From assembly GCA_016840025.1 (NCBI GenBank), contig JAEOTF010000339.1, positions 1-22,190 on the forward strand: 22,190 nucleotides of DNA, read 5' to 3'. Source of the stretch: Candidatus Hodarchaeota archaeon (GTDB lineage: Archaea > Asgardarchaeota > Heimdallarchaeia > Hodarchaeales > YT1-039). Below the pieces are notes generated by a model. The model was not told the DNA's origin. It was given only the letters and a program-made list of their open reading frames with translations, and ran no database searches. Position numbers and translations under genes: made by a program. This document shows positions 1-7,133 of the stretch, piece after piece; positions within the stretch are counted from its first letter, which is position 1; each line of letters opens with the position of its first letter.

Positions 1-659
1 AAGTCCAGCAAGTGGGAAATATTTTTACGGCCTTCACGTTCGGATTCGGAAAAAGGACCCCTCGGTCCCTTTAATACACCATTTCGTGCTAGAAGTGTAT
101 CACCTGTGAATAAAATCCGCAATTTTTCATGCCATAGGCAGATTGAACCTCTGGTATGACCAGGGGTGGAGATTACTTTGAGTGAATCGAGACCCGAAAC
201 TTCAAGATGGTCTCCATTATTTAATATTCCATCTGGTTTGATATTCTCTGCAAAGTAGTTGAAGAAGGCATAATTTGATCGATTTAATACATGAATCCAA
301 CCTTTATGCCACCCTTGCATCTGGCTAACAAAATCTGCTGAGAATTTTTGTCCTTGTAAAATTGAAGAATAGTTTTGACCAAACATCTCAGCATCGGCTT
401 CATGTAGAAATATTTTCGCCCCAGTTGCGTGTTTTATTTGTTCTACGCTCCCTACGTGATCAAAATGTCCATGTGTACAAATAATTTGTTGGATTTCGTT
501 TATATCTCGCCGATTTTGTTTCAAAGATCGAAGAAGAGGTGCCCAACTCAGGATAGGTAAACCAGTATCGATCAGAGAAATCTCTTTCCCCAATAAAAGG
601 CTAATATTCGCCGAGGGTGGGACTCGAATAATCAGCAATTTCGGAAATGAGACTTTCAA
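1..659 (-). CDS. Metallo-beta-lactamase-fold hydrolase (partial, C-terminus outside window)
   Basis: Translating the minus strand from a TTG at 659 gives about 219 open residues running off the window edge. The metal-binding signature THGHFDH (HxHxDH) is present, followed by STPGHTRGS and FTGDTL, which supply the later His and Asp ligands of the family. This marks a glyoxalase II-like or general MBL-fold hydrolase that binds two metal ions, probably cytosolic; the substrate cannot be told. No ATG or GTG fits better than the TTG, which has a G-rich stretch (GGGGGA) a few bases upstream. It starts 16 bases after the stop of the Arf-like gene on the same strand, so the two are probably co-transcribed. 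The family call is firm; the start codon is less so. Confidence 0.85.
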   Translation of the reverse strand, partial: MKVSFPKLLIIRVPPSANISLLLGKEISLIDTGLPILSWAPLLRSLKQNRRDINEIQQIICTHGHFDHVGSVEQIKHATGAKIFLHEADAEMFGQNYSSILQGQKFSADFVSQMQGWHKGWIHVLNRSNYAFFNYFAENIKPDGILNNGDHLEVSGLDSLKVISTPGHTRGSICLWHEKLRILFTGDTLLARNGVLKGPRGPFSESEREGRKNISHLLD

Positions 660-675
660 TGTTTTTCCCCCAAAC

Positions 676-1245
676 TTAAAGTGATTCCATTTTTTCTACT
701 AGACGTTGCCTAACCCATTCCAGTGCTTCAGAAACATTAAATCCTGACGCGGCAGAGGTAGGAAAGATAGCATAGGAATGGTTCATCACCATGTGAAGCC
801 CCATAGCTCGGGCAACCTCCCCTGGAGAGGCAACATCATCGAGATCCTGTTTATTTGCTAGAATTAGGATAGGAATTTTCTTAACCATAGGATTCTCAAT
901 CACATGATACCAAAGTTCTTTTTTAGCTAACGGAAATCGTTCTCGGTCTGCAGCGTCAATTACGTAGATTACGCCCATACTTCCTTTTAAATATTGGTGC
1001 CAAAGAGCATCCCTGAATGTTTCTTGACCGCCGAGATCCCAGCAAATCATTCGTATGTTATCTTTGGTAGAAATCTCCTCAACATTCATCCCCATGGTAC
1101 GGATATTGGTATTTTCATCAAAATCCCCGTGAATAATTCGTTTAATAAGTGTTGTCTTGCCCGCACGATCCAAACCAAGCCATGAAACCTTTATTAAACG
1201 ATCCTTTTTCGCCCTAAATATACGAAGTCGCGCAAGGAAAGACAA
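676..1245 (-). CDS. Arf-family small GTPase
   Basis: A 189-residue single-domain GTPase of typical Arf/Arl length. All nucleotide-binding boxes are visible: G1 GLDRAGKTT (residues 24-32), the switch I threonine T50 in TMGMNVE (compare TIGFNVE of Arf proteins), G3 DLGGQE (70-75), G4 NKQD (131-134) and G5 TSAASG (163-168). A short hydrophobic/basic N-terminal segment precedes the fold as in Arf proteins, but residue 2 is Ser, so the Gly needed for N-myristoylation is absent. The start is TTG; an in-frame stop lies about 30 bases upstream and no other start codon lies between. Arf proteins act as GTP-dependent switches on membranes in eukaryotes; Arf-like GTPases are abundant in Asgard archaea, where their roles are mostly unknown. 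Confidence 0.93.
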   Translation of the reverse strand: MSFLARLRIFRAKKDRLIKVSWLGLDRAGKTTLIKRIIHGDFDENTNIRTMGMNVEEISTKDNIRMICWDLGGQETFRDALWHQYLKGSMGVIYVIDAADRERFPLAKKELWYHVIENPMVKKIPILILANKQDLDDVASPGEVARAMGLHMVMNHSYAIFPTSAASGFNVSEALEWVRQRLVEKMESL

Positions 1246-1677
1246 AGAGGCAGCACCAAGTGAAGAAGGGGATTATTCTTCATGAAATAACAAAAAATTT
1301 ATGTATTCTGTGTAAGGTGGTTTTCAATGATCTCTTTTTAGATAGCCAATTACGCTAAATGGGTTGAGTAATGTAATTTAAATCATATATAGGGAGAAAT
1401 GATTATATCACATGTCCCATTTGACCATACAGAACAAATTCACTGAAGTTCGTAGAAACAAACTGGCGTTGTCAACCACAGTCCCCTTTAGAATTAATAT
1501 GGTACTCTGGGTATAAAACAAGGAAAAATTACGCACATCAAGAAGATGTAGGATCTACTTCTTATCCAATATCCTGTGGTATTTGATTGTACTTACAATA
1601 AATATAATGTTTACAATAAATATTTATCCAGACTGACAAGACAAGATAATTGGATAATTATCGGTGTGACATCAACA
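1246..1677. other. Intergenic region between divergent genes
   Basis: About 430 bases of AT-rich sequence with no convincing gene. It contains an inverted repeat TGAAGAA/TTCTTCA (1261-1282) just upstream of the Arf-like gene. A 13-base direct repeat TTACAATAAATAT occurs at 1593-1605 and 1611-1623; the second copy runs into ATATTTATCC, a plausible TATA element for the plus-strand gene starting at 1678. An open frame extends upstream from 1678 to 1576, but its translation (Asn/Tyr-rich) looks like read-through of this promoter-like DNA. Confidence 0.5.
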
Positions 1678-2235
1678 ATGGCAGAGCCAAACGAAATCGA
1701 CTACGAGAAAAAGCTGGAATCAAATGAAATTGAGTCCAAGAAAAAAGTTGAGGCAACTAAAGTCGACTACAAGAAAAAAGCAGAATCAACCACGGACACA
1801 CTTAATGAACTGGTGCGATCGATCAACGTTTTTAGTCAATCCTATTTTAATAATGACATCATTGCTCAAAAGATCTACGTCGAAGGCATCCGGTATGGCG
1901 TAAAGCAGGCTAAGATCGAGATCCCCAAAGCAGAAACCCCATTGGACGCATGTATGATTTATATCGATATCCTTAATCAAGTAGGACTTATGACTAGTAA
2001 GCAGTTCAAGCTGGAGAAGCATGACGGTAGGATTTCATGCATTGTGTACCCTCCTTGCATGTATGCTGCAGCCTGCAAACATACCAAGGAAGAAGGGGTC
2101 ACCCCCACCTGTATTCGGGGACTTGTTTTCCATGTGTTCATTCGTGACGCGGTTGGACGTAATTTTACAGTCAAGGTAACTGATTTTAATCCTGATGAAG
2201 GATGTCACATTGATATTCGACCCGTATTAGGATAG
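1678..2235 (+). CDS. Unknown protein: 11-residue-repeat N-terminus and Cys-rich C-terminal domain
   Basis: I do not recognise this 185-residue protein. The ATG at 1678 is preferred over a longer frame from 1576 because the upstream part is low-complexity and promoter-like. Residues 6-38 are three consecutive 11-residue units (EIDYEKKLESN, EIESKKKVEAT, KVDYKKKAEST), a hendecad pattern that predicts a charged, right-handed helical coil. The rest is a mixed alpha/beta-looking domain with cysteines spaced C-x5-C-x5-C-x11-C plus a late GCH motif. It might bind metal or a small ligand; a distant V4R-like (hydrocarbon-binding) fold is possible but not shown. There are no membrane segments. It appears monocistronic, with an AT-rich TATA-like box about 50-60 bases upstream. 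Confidence 0.7.
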   Translation: MAEPNEIDYEKKLESNEIESKKKVEATKVDYKKKAESTTDTLNELVRSINVFSQSYFNNDIIAQKIYVEGIRYGVKQAKIEIPKAETPLDACMIYIDILNQVGLMTSKQFKLEKHDGRISCIVYPPCMYAAACKHTKEEGVTPTCIRGLVFHVFIRDAVGRNFTVKVTDFNPDEGCHIDIRPVLG

Positions 2236-2343
2236 CGTCAAAATGTTTCAATAGTTTCATTTATTCTATCCTTAAGTAGACTGAAGGTATTTTTAACCTT
2301 AAAATTTATCAATTAACAGTTTTTTAGTCAGAAGGGGATTTAT

Positions 2344-3246
2344 CTGTCCAATTCATCAGTATATCTTTCCCTATTCATTGCCACCATTGCAGCCTCTTTT
2401 GCTTCAATTTTAATTAGGCTTTCCACTGCTGATGCCCTAGTTATTGGATTTTACCGGCTTACTTTGGCTACAATTCTAATGATAGTGGGAGCTGAAATCA
2501 CTAATAACCATGCACAACTCAAAGAAATCCTTACGATCCCTAAACAGGATCAGTGGCGAATAGGATTGGGCGGATTCTTTCTCGGCCTTCACTTTGCTAC
2601 ATGGATCATGGCAGTTAAGTATACTTCTGTGACCAGTGCAGTTGTATTAGGGGATTCTGCACCCATTTTTGTGCTTCTTCTTTCGGTTTTTGTGCTCGGA
2701 GAGCGTACTTCGCGTCAACAAGTTCTTGCCATTCTGATTTCTGTTATTGGAGGAATTGTCATTGCTTTGGGGGATATGCAAGTAGGAGGATCAAATTTGG
2801 CTGGAGATGTTCTAGCGATCTTTGGTGCGATGTCTGTCGCAGTATATTTAGTCATCGGGCGTGATTGTCGCCAGAATTATGGCTTATTCACTTATGTAAT
2901 TCCTGTATATGGCATTTGCGCGATTTGTCTATTTATTTATGCTTTATTAACTCAAGGCGTAATGATCGGACTTGATTGGGAAGAATATGTCCTTTTCTTT
3001 CTACTTGCCCTTGGACCTACATGTTTAGGGCATTCATTGTTTAATTATGCGTTAAAAGAAGTTAGTGCTCCCATGGTGTCTGTAGCGTTTCTTGGTGAAC
3101 CAATAGGGGCAGCCTTACTCGCAATGGTGATTTTAGATGAATTTCCTAATGTATGGACTTTAGTTGGGGGAATTGGAGTGTTAGCGGGGATTCTAATTTG
3201 TGGTTTATACGAACAAGCTCAAACATCTGATACCGCAAATACATGA
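2344..3246 (+). CDS. EamA/DMT-family membrane transporter
   Basis: A 300-residue, ten-helix drug/metabolite-type transporter when read from CTG at 2344. The two EamA halves are visible: segments such as SAVVLGDSAPIFVLLLSVF and VLGERTSRQQ end the first half, and VSVAFLGEPIGAALLA with a final GILICGLY helix ends the second. The first ordinary start in frame is TTG at 2464, but that would delete helix 1 (ATIAASFASILI) and the conserved FYRL segment. The frame opens after a TAA at 2314, and AGAAGGGG sits six bases before the CTG, so a CTG start is favoured. The family exports or imports small metabolites; the substrate is not predictable. The 3' end overlaps the convergent DUF885 gene by 28 bases. 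Confidence 0.88.
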   Translation: MSNSSVYLSLFIATIAASFASILIRLSTADALVIGFYRLTLATILMIVGAEITNNHAQLKEILTIPKQDQWRIGLGGFFLGLHFATWIMAVKYTSVTSAVVLGDSAPIFVLLLSVFVLGERTSRQQVLAILISVIGGIVIALGDMQVGGSNLAGDVLAIFGAMSVAVYLVIGRDCRQNYGLFTYVIPVYGICAICLFIYALLTQGVMIGLDWEEYVLFFLLALGPTCLGHSLFNYALKEVSAPMVSVAFLGEPIGAALLAMVILDEFPNVWTLVGGIGVLAGILICGLYEQAQTSDTANT

Positions 3247-4880
3247 TCCTTGAGAAACCAATATGGGACAAGCCCGCTGTAGACAATTTTATTATGAAAT
3301 ATCTTATCTGTTATTCCCAGTTCTTCTTTTAAATTCACTAACAAGTGTTTTCCTATTAAATAACTTAAAAAATATCCGGGAGACTGAGAATACATCAACA
3401 CTTCGGCTTGACTGATAGTTTTATTGATGCCTATGGCTTTTTGTAAAAACTCGACTGCTTCATCATATGTTATCTTACCAGTATGGAGTTGGACATCTAA
3501 AATTATTCGTGCGGCTCGCCAGCGGAGCGCGTTAATGAGCATGAACTTCTTTTCAAGGTTAGGGTTGGCGGGGTCATCCTCAAAACCATGTTTAAGCATC
3601 ATTTCTTCGCAATATAGCCCCCAACCTTCGATAACTTCTGCAGTTTGAGAAGAGTACGTTAAACCCATATTAGAAGATGGATATACAAAAAGACGTGTTC
3701 TAACAATAGAAGGATGGGTATTTGCACAAATTTTGTGAAGATTATGCCCTGGGTAGGATTCATGTGCCATAAAAATGCTAAAAGCGACAGAAGGATGTTC
3801 TTCAAGCATTTTGGAGTTATCATGTGGAGTAATCCAATAATACCCTCGTTGAGGATCATCAAATTTGCCAGGGGGAGATGCTCCTCCAAGAGACATCAAA
3901 TGGCGAATGGGAGCGGGAGTAAAAACAACTTGATGGTCTTCTTTAGGAGGTATTGTTATGAGGTCTTTATCTTGGAGAAATCGTTTTGCCCTCTTAGCAA
4001 GCTGTTTATACTCATCTAAAATTTCTTCAAAGGAAGATAGATGATTTTTTCGAATATTAGCCCGCACTTCGTTAACTGAGTTACCTGAGAGCTGTGCTGT
4101 TAGTTCTGTAAGAGCATCTTGGGTTTCTTGTAGATAATATCTTCCTAATTCTTCAATTGTATTTGTGTCCATCCCAAGTCGCCTAATTCGGATTAATTCT
4201 TCATAATAGGATTTGCTAAAAGGTAAGGAATTGGCGCCTTCCAGTGATTGGAGCCAATTTTGATAGCGTTGGATTGCTTTTAGCGCGATTTCAACACCTT
4301 TAGACAAAAGAGATTCTTGACCGGGGAAGGCTTGAGGGATAGATTCAACGAAAGATGTCAGAGGTTTGCAGGCGTATATTTCTCCATCCACCCACAATTG
4401 CACAGGTTCAGTCACTCGGGTTTTAACGTCCTCAACTAAGCGAGGAATTCCTTTTAATCTATGAATTAAGGACGTAATTCGGTTCTCAAAGGAGAAATGT
4501 GGCTTTAATATTAATGCATTTAAGCCTGAAAGAATAAACCCTGTGAGTCGAGGGTTGGCAGCCCAAAAACGCATTTTTTCTAATTCAAATAAAGCAATGT
4601 CCAAAAACCACTCTAGAAGGGCATAATCCTCTTTTTCCTCTTTTGTAGCTAAAGAGAATGGTGAAAAGTCTTTAAGTTTACTTTGAATTAATTTTAGCGT
4701 TTTAATATCTTTCTGAACCCCTTTAATTGAAATGTCAGGCCAGAACTCATTATAGATTTCGAGACCCATCTGAGTAGCGAAAGTAGGATTTCTTGCGGTT
4801 AATAGCTTAAAACTGCGCTCACATAATTCCTTAAAGGATTTAACTTCATTTAATTGAGTAAATTCATTCAAAGGGACCAC
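3219..4880 (-). CDS. DUF885-family metallopeptidase-like protein
   Basis: A 553-residue soluble protein starting at GTG. The motif HESYPGH (residues 373-379) matches the HExxPGH zinc-binding signature of DUF885 (PF05960), and a downstream EGWGLYCEEM (from about residue 418) supplies the conserved EGW-x-Y-x-E element holding the third metal ligand. The long, mostly helical body fits the family, which resembles helical gluzincin metallopeptidases. There is no signal peptide, so it probably acts in the cytosol on peptides or related amide substrates; no specific substrate can be given. Its promoter faces that of the SNARE-like pair across about 125 bases. Length and motifs are complete; nothing suggests decay. 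Confidence 0.88.
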   Translation of the reverse strand: MVPLNEFTQLNEVKSFKELCERSFKLLTARNPTFATQMGLEIYNEFWPDISIKGVQKDIKTLKLIQSKLKDFSPFSLATKEEKEDYALLEWFLDIALFELEKMRFWAANPRLTGFILSGLNALILKPHFSFENRITSLIHRLKGIPRLVEDVKTRVTEPVQLWVDGEIYACKPLTSFVESIPQAFPGQESLLSKGVEIALKAIQRYQNWLQSLEGANSLPFSKSYYEELIRIRRLGMDTNTIEELGRYYLQETQDALTELTAQLSGNSVNEVRANIRKNHLSSFEEILDEYKQLAKRAKRFLQDKDLITIPPKEDHQVVFTPAPIRHLMSLGGASPPGKFDDPQRGYYWITPHDNSKMLEEHPSVAFSIFMAHESYPGHNLHKICANTHPSIVRTRLFVYPSSNMGLTYSSQTAEVIEGWGLYCEEMMLKHGFEDDPANPNLEKKFMLINALRWRAARIILDVQLHTGKITYDEAVEFLQKAIGINKTISQAEVLMYSQSPGYFLSYLIGKHLLVNLKEELGITDKIFHNKIVYSGLVPYWFLKDHVFAVSDV

Positions 4881-5006
4881 AATGAGGCTATTAGCTTTGT
4901 GAAAAAAAAAATTTGTGAAGAACCTATCTTCATTGAAAACAATTAATAAAAAGAAAGTTCAAACTTAATTAAGAGATGCATTAATTCTTTGAGGAGTGAC
5001 GCAAAG
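4881..5006. promoter_or_regulatory. Divergent promoter region of DUF885 and SNARE-like genes
   Basis: About 125 AT-rich bases separate the divergent starts. On the plus strand AATTAATAAAAAG and TTAATTAAG are candidate TATA elements upstream of the SNARE-like operon, and GAGGAG at 4991-4996 is a strong Shine-Dalgarno about ten bases before ATG 5007. That Shine-Dalgarno argues against the longer TTG start at 4989, which would overlap it. Confidence 0.45.
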
Positions 5007-5714
5007 ATGGCTCTTCTCACAAAAAAAATTAAAGAACTTGGATCCATGATCAAAGGAGAGGAAGGCTCAAGCCAGGAAATTATTGTCGATCATATTACGG
5101 CGCTTGAAGAAATTTCAAAGACAATAGACTCCTTATTAGAAGAAATGGATGATGGTTACTCAGAACAAGTTGTCTCAAAAAGACACTTTAAAACGAAACT
5201 CCGTGCGCGGCTGGGATTCAAATCACCGGCTATCAAGACCCAAGAACGCTCTCAGAAATCCATTAAAAATACAAAATCGCGTGTGTCTTCCTTATCAAAC
5301 TCATTGACAAAAATGCGTGAATCAATCGAGTGCTTGCCTCAGGAAGACAGTGAAACACTAGGAAAACGGGTTTATCAGTTAGCATATCCAGATAGTAAAG
5401 AATATTCTACAGATAAACTCGCAAAACTGGAACAAAGGCTCCAAAATCTCGAAGAAGCATATCTTAAGGCATTAGAAGAATTAAATACGCAAATGAGCAT
5501 GATTACCGAAGCCCTTTCAGATCTATCTCACGCCCTTGAAGGTCAAGGTGTCATTTTAGAAGGAATGGAAACTAAAATTGAGGAAGTAGATCAAAAACTT
5601 GACTCCACTCAAAAAACCTTAGTTGAAATCTCAAAGAAATTGTCGAGTCAAACAATCCTAGCGTTTCTTGTTGGAATGGCTATCGGTGGATTAATTGTCT
5701 TTTTGCTTCTTTAG
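5007..5714 (+). CDS. Tail-anchored SNARE-like Q-type coiled-coil protein A
   Basis: A 235-residue protein with two N-terminal helical stretches (about residues 20-110), a linker with LGKRVYQLAYP, a long heptad coiled coil, and a hydrophobic segment ILAFLVGMAIGGLIVFLLL that ends the protein: a tail anchor with the body in the cytosol. The coil fits the SNARE motif in detail. With Q180 as layer 0, the positions for layers -7 to +8 (residues 156-208, alternating 3 and 4 steps) are L,L,M,I,L,L,L,Q,L,M,I,V,L,T,L,I. The local string LEGQGVILE resembles Qc-SNAREs such as syntaxin 6 (LEEQAVMLE). The anchor begins about 36 residues after the Gln, as in SNAREs. ATG 5007 is chosen for its Shine-Dalgarno. 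It is co-transcribed with paralogue B 15 bases downstream. Membrane-fusion function is inference; a generic tail-anchored coil is the alternative. Confidence 0.75.
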   Translation: MALLTKKIKELGSMIKGEEGSSQEIIVDHITALEEISKTIDSLLEEMDDGYSEQVVSKRHFKTKLRARLGFKSPAIKTQERSQKSIKNTKSRVSSLSNSLTKMRESIECLPQEDSETLGKRVYQLAYPDSKEYSTDKLAKLEQRLQNLEEAYLKALEELNTQMSMITEALSDLSHALEGQGVILEGMETKIEEVDQKLDSTQKTLVEISKKLSSQTILAFLVGMAIGGLIVFLLL

Positions 5715-5729
5715 TTGAGGAATTGAAAA

Positions 5730-6431
5730 ATGAGCAGTCTTAAAGCCGTTGGGGCAAAATTACGAAGGAAATCCGAATTATCTACCGTTGATTCTGTTTT
5801 ACTTTTCCTTCAAGATTTGCATGAAGTTTCTGAATCCTTACAGATGATTATTGAAGAAATGGAGACAAAATACAACGAACAAGTGTTCCAACATCGCTCT
5901 TTACCTTCACGTATGATAGCAAAACTTCCCGATCAGATGAAGCCACCAGATTTACGGCTTCAAGATCAGAGAAAAACGAAGATCCAGCGAGTTAGTAGAA
6001 AATTGAAACTTATCACGGGATCAATTGCCAATTTGAATGAATCTATCAGATGTATTGAGAACGAAGAAGATGAAGAGCTCTTGGGAAAACGAATTTACGA
6101 GCTAATGTATCCAGGCGAATCTATTCATGTTTCACGAATTGATGAGCTGAGTGCAAAAGTCGATGAGTTTGAAGCGTCTTTTTTGAGCTCATTGGAAGAA
6201 TTTAATGAAAAGATGGGATCGGTCTCTTTGACTCTTTCGGATTTTGCCGATAGTTTAGCAGAGCAAGGAGTCCAACTCGAACGAATGAATGAAAAAATTG
6301 AGGTTTGCAGCACTAAACTCGATGAGGTCCAACTTAAGCTTATAGAAATCTCTAAGAAGCTCACCAATAGGACTTTATTAGCCTTTGTTGCTGGTATAAC
6401 CATTGGCGCTTTAATGTTGGCAATGATTTAG
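5730..6431 (+). CDS. Tail-anchored SNARE-like Q-type coiled-coil protein B
   Basis: A 233-residue paralogue of protein A with the same layout: helical N-terminal region, the linker motif LGKRIYELMYP, a SNARE-like coil (155-207) and a C-terminal anchor TLLAFVAGITIGALMLAMI with nothing after it. With Q179 as layer 0, layers -7 to +8 read L,F,M,V,L,F,L,Q,L,M,I,C,L,V,L,I, hydrophobic apart from the central Gln. The string EQGVQLERM closely matches EQGEQLERI around the central glutamine of the first SNAP-25 SNARE motif. Both paralogues end the coil with EISKKL. It has its own Shine-Dalgarno (GAGG) 9 bases before ATG and lies 15 bases after gene A, so the two are likely made together, perhaps as partners in one helical bundle. 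The SNARE assignment rests on register and motif, not on a search. Confidence 0.75.
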   Translation: MSSLKAVGAKLRRKSELSTVDSVLLFLQDLHEVSESLQMIIEEMETKYNEQVFQHRSLPSRMIAKLPDQMKPPDLRLQDQRKTKIQRVSRKLKLITGSIANLNESIRCIENEEDEELLGKRIYELMYPGESIHVSRIDELSAKVDEFEASFLSSLEEFNEKMGSVSLTLSDFADSLAEQGVQLERMNEKIEVCSTKLDEVQLKLIEISKKLTNRTLLAFVAGITIGALMLAMI

Positions 6432-6488
6432 CCATTTATTATTGGTACTGAAAACTATAATAAGTTTATAGTCTCATTTGGTGGAATC

Positions 6489-6983
6489 ATGAAGATTTTA
6501 GGGCTTATATCCGATACACATATCCCAACTCGTGGAAAAGACTTGCCAAGTCTGGTTTTAAAAACATTCGAGAAAGCAAATATGATTATTCATGCAGGAG
6601 ATTTCGAAGAGCTTTCGGTGGCTGATAATCTGCAAGAACTAGCTCCTTTAGTAGCGGTTCATGGCAATATGTGTTATAGAGCAGCTAGACAACGATTCCC
6701 TGAGTTGGAGATTATAGAAGTAGAAAGCCTAAGAATAGGCATCACGCACGGAAGTGGAGGATCCAGTGGGTATTTGGAACGAGTAGCAGCAAAATTCAAA
6801 GACGAAAAGGTTGATATTGTGGTATGTGGTCATACGCATCAACCAAGTGCAGAAATGCATCAGGATAGGCTTTTCATCAATCCGGGCTCTCCTATTGACA
6901 AAGTTTTCGCTCGTCGAAATACAATTGCAATCTTACGAATTGATGGAAAGAAATATAACTACGAATTCATTGAAATACAATAG
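6489..6983 (+). CDS. YfcE/MJ0936-family metallophosphoesterase (Vps29-type fold)
   Basis: A complete 164-residue calcineurin-like phosphoesterase of the small YfcE/MJ0936 family. All metal and catalytic positions are visible: D9 and H11 (SDTH), D38 (AGDF), N60 (GNM), H87 (THG) and H115/H117 (GHTH). The family hydrolyses phosphodiesters with two metal ions. The eukaryotic retromer subunit Vps29 has the same fold and shares the N-terminal D-x-HIP-x-R...LP pattern seen here (DTHIPTRGKDLP), but has lost some catalytic residues; this protein keeps them, so it is probably an active enzyme. It lies 57 bases after the SNARE-like pair on the same strand, with a TTTATAG box (about 6464) that could give it its own promoter. 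A near-duplicate of its last codons (GAATTCATTGAA/GAGTTCATTGAA) follows the stop. Confidence 0.9.
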   Translation: MKILGLISDTHIPTRGKDLPSLVLKTFEKANMIIHAGDFEELSVADNLQELAPLVAVHGNMCYRAARQRFPELEIIEVESLRIGITHGSGGSSGYLERVAAKFKDEKVDIVVCGHTHQPSAEMHQDRLFINPGSPIDKVFARRNTIAILRIDGKKYNYEFIEIQ

Positions 6984-7133
6984 CTATGAGTTCATTGAAT
7001 AATTTTGACCACGTAAATATGTATTTGATTACCTGAATCTGTAATATCCTACAAATATGAACAATCGGAGAAAAATTTTAGTTATGATGATATTTAGATA
7101 AGGCAAGACTCAAGAATCTTTAGTCATGAACTT

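Noticed and set aside
1576..1677. N-terminal extension of the hendecad protein
   Set aside because: The extension is Asn/Tyr-rich, encoded by promoter-like AT-rich DNA with a direct repeat, and the ATG at 1678 begins the ordered repeat region.
3424..4019. Plus-strand frames opposite the DUF885 gene
   Set aside because: The minus-strand protein is continuous with intact family motifs; these frames have no features.
4989..5006. TTG start six codons upstream for SNARE-like protein A
   Set aside because: It overlaps the Shine-Dalgarno GAGGAG that serves ATG 5007.
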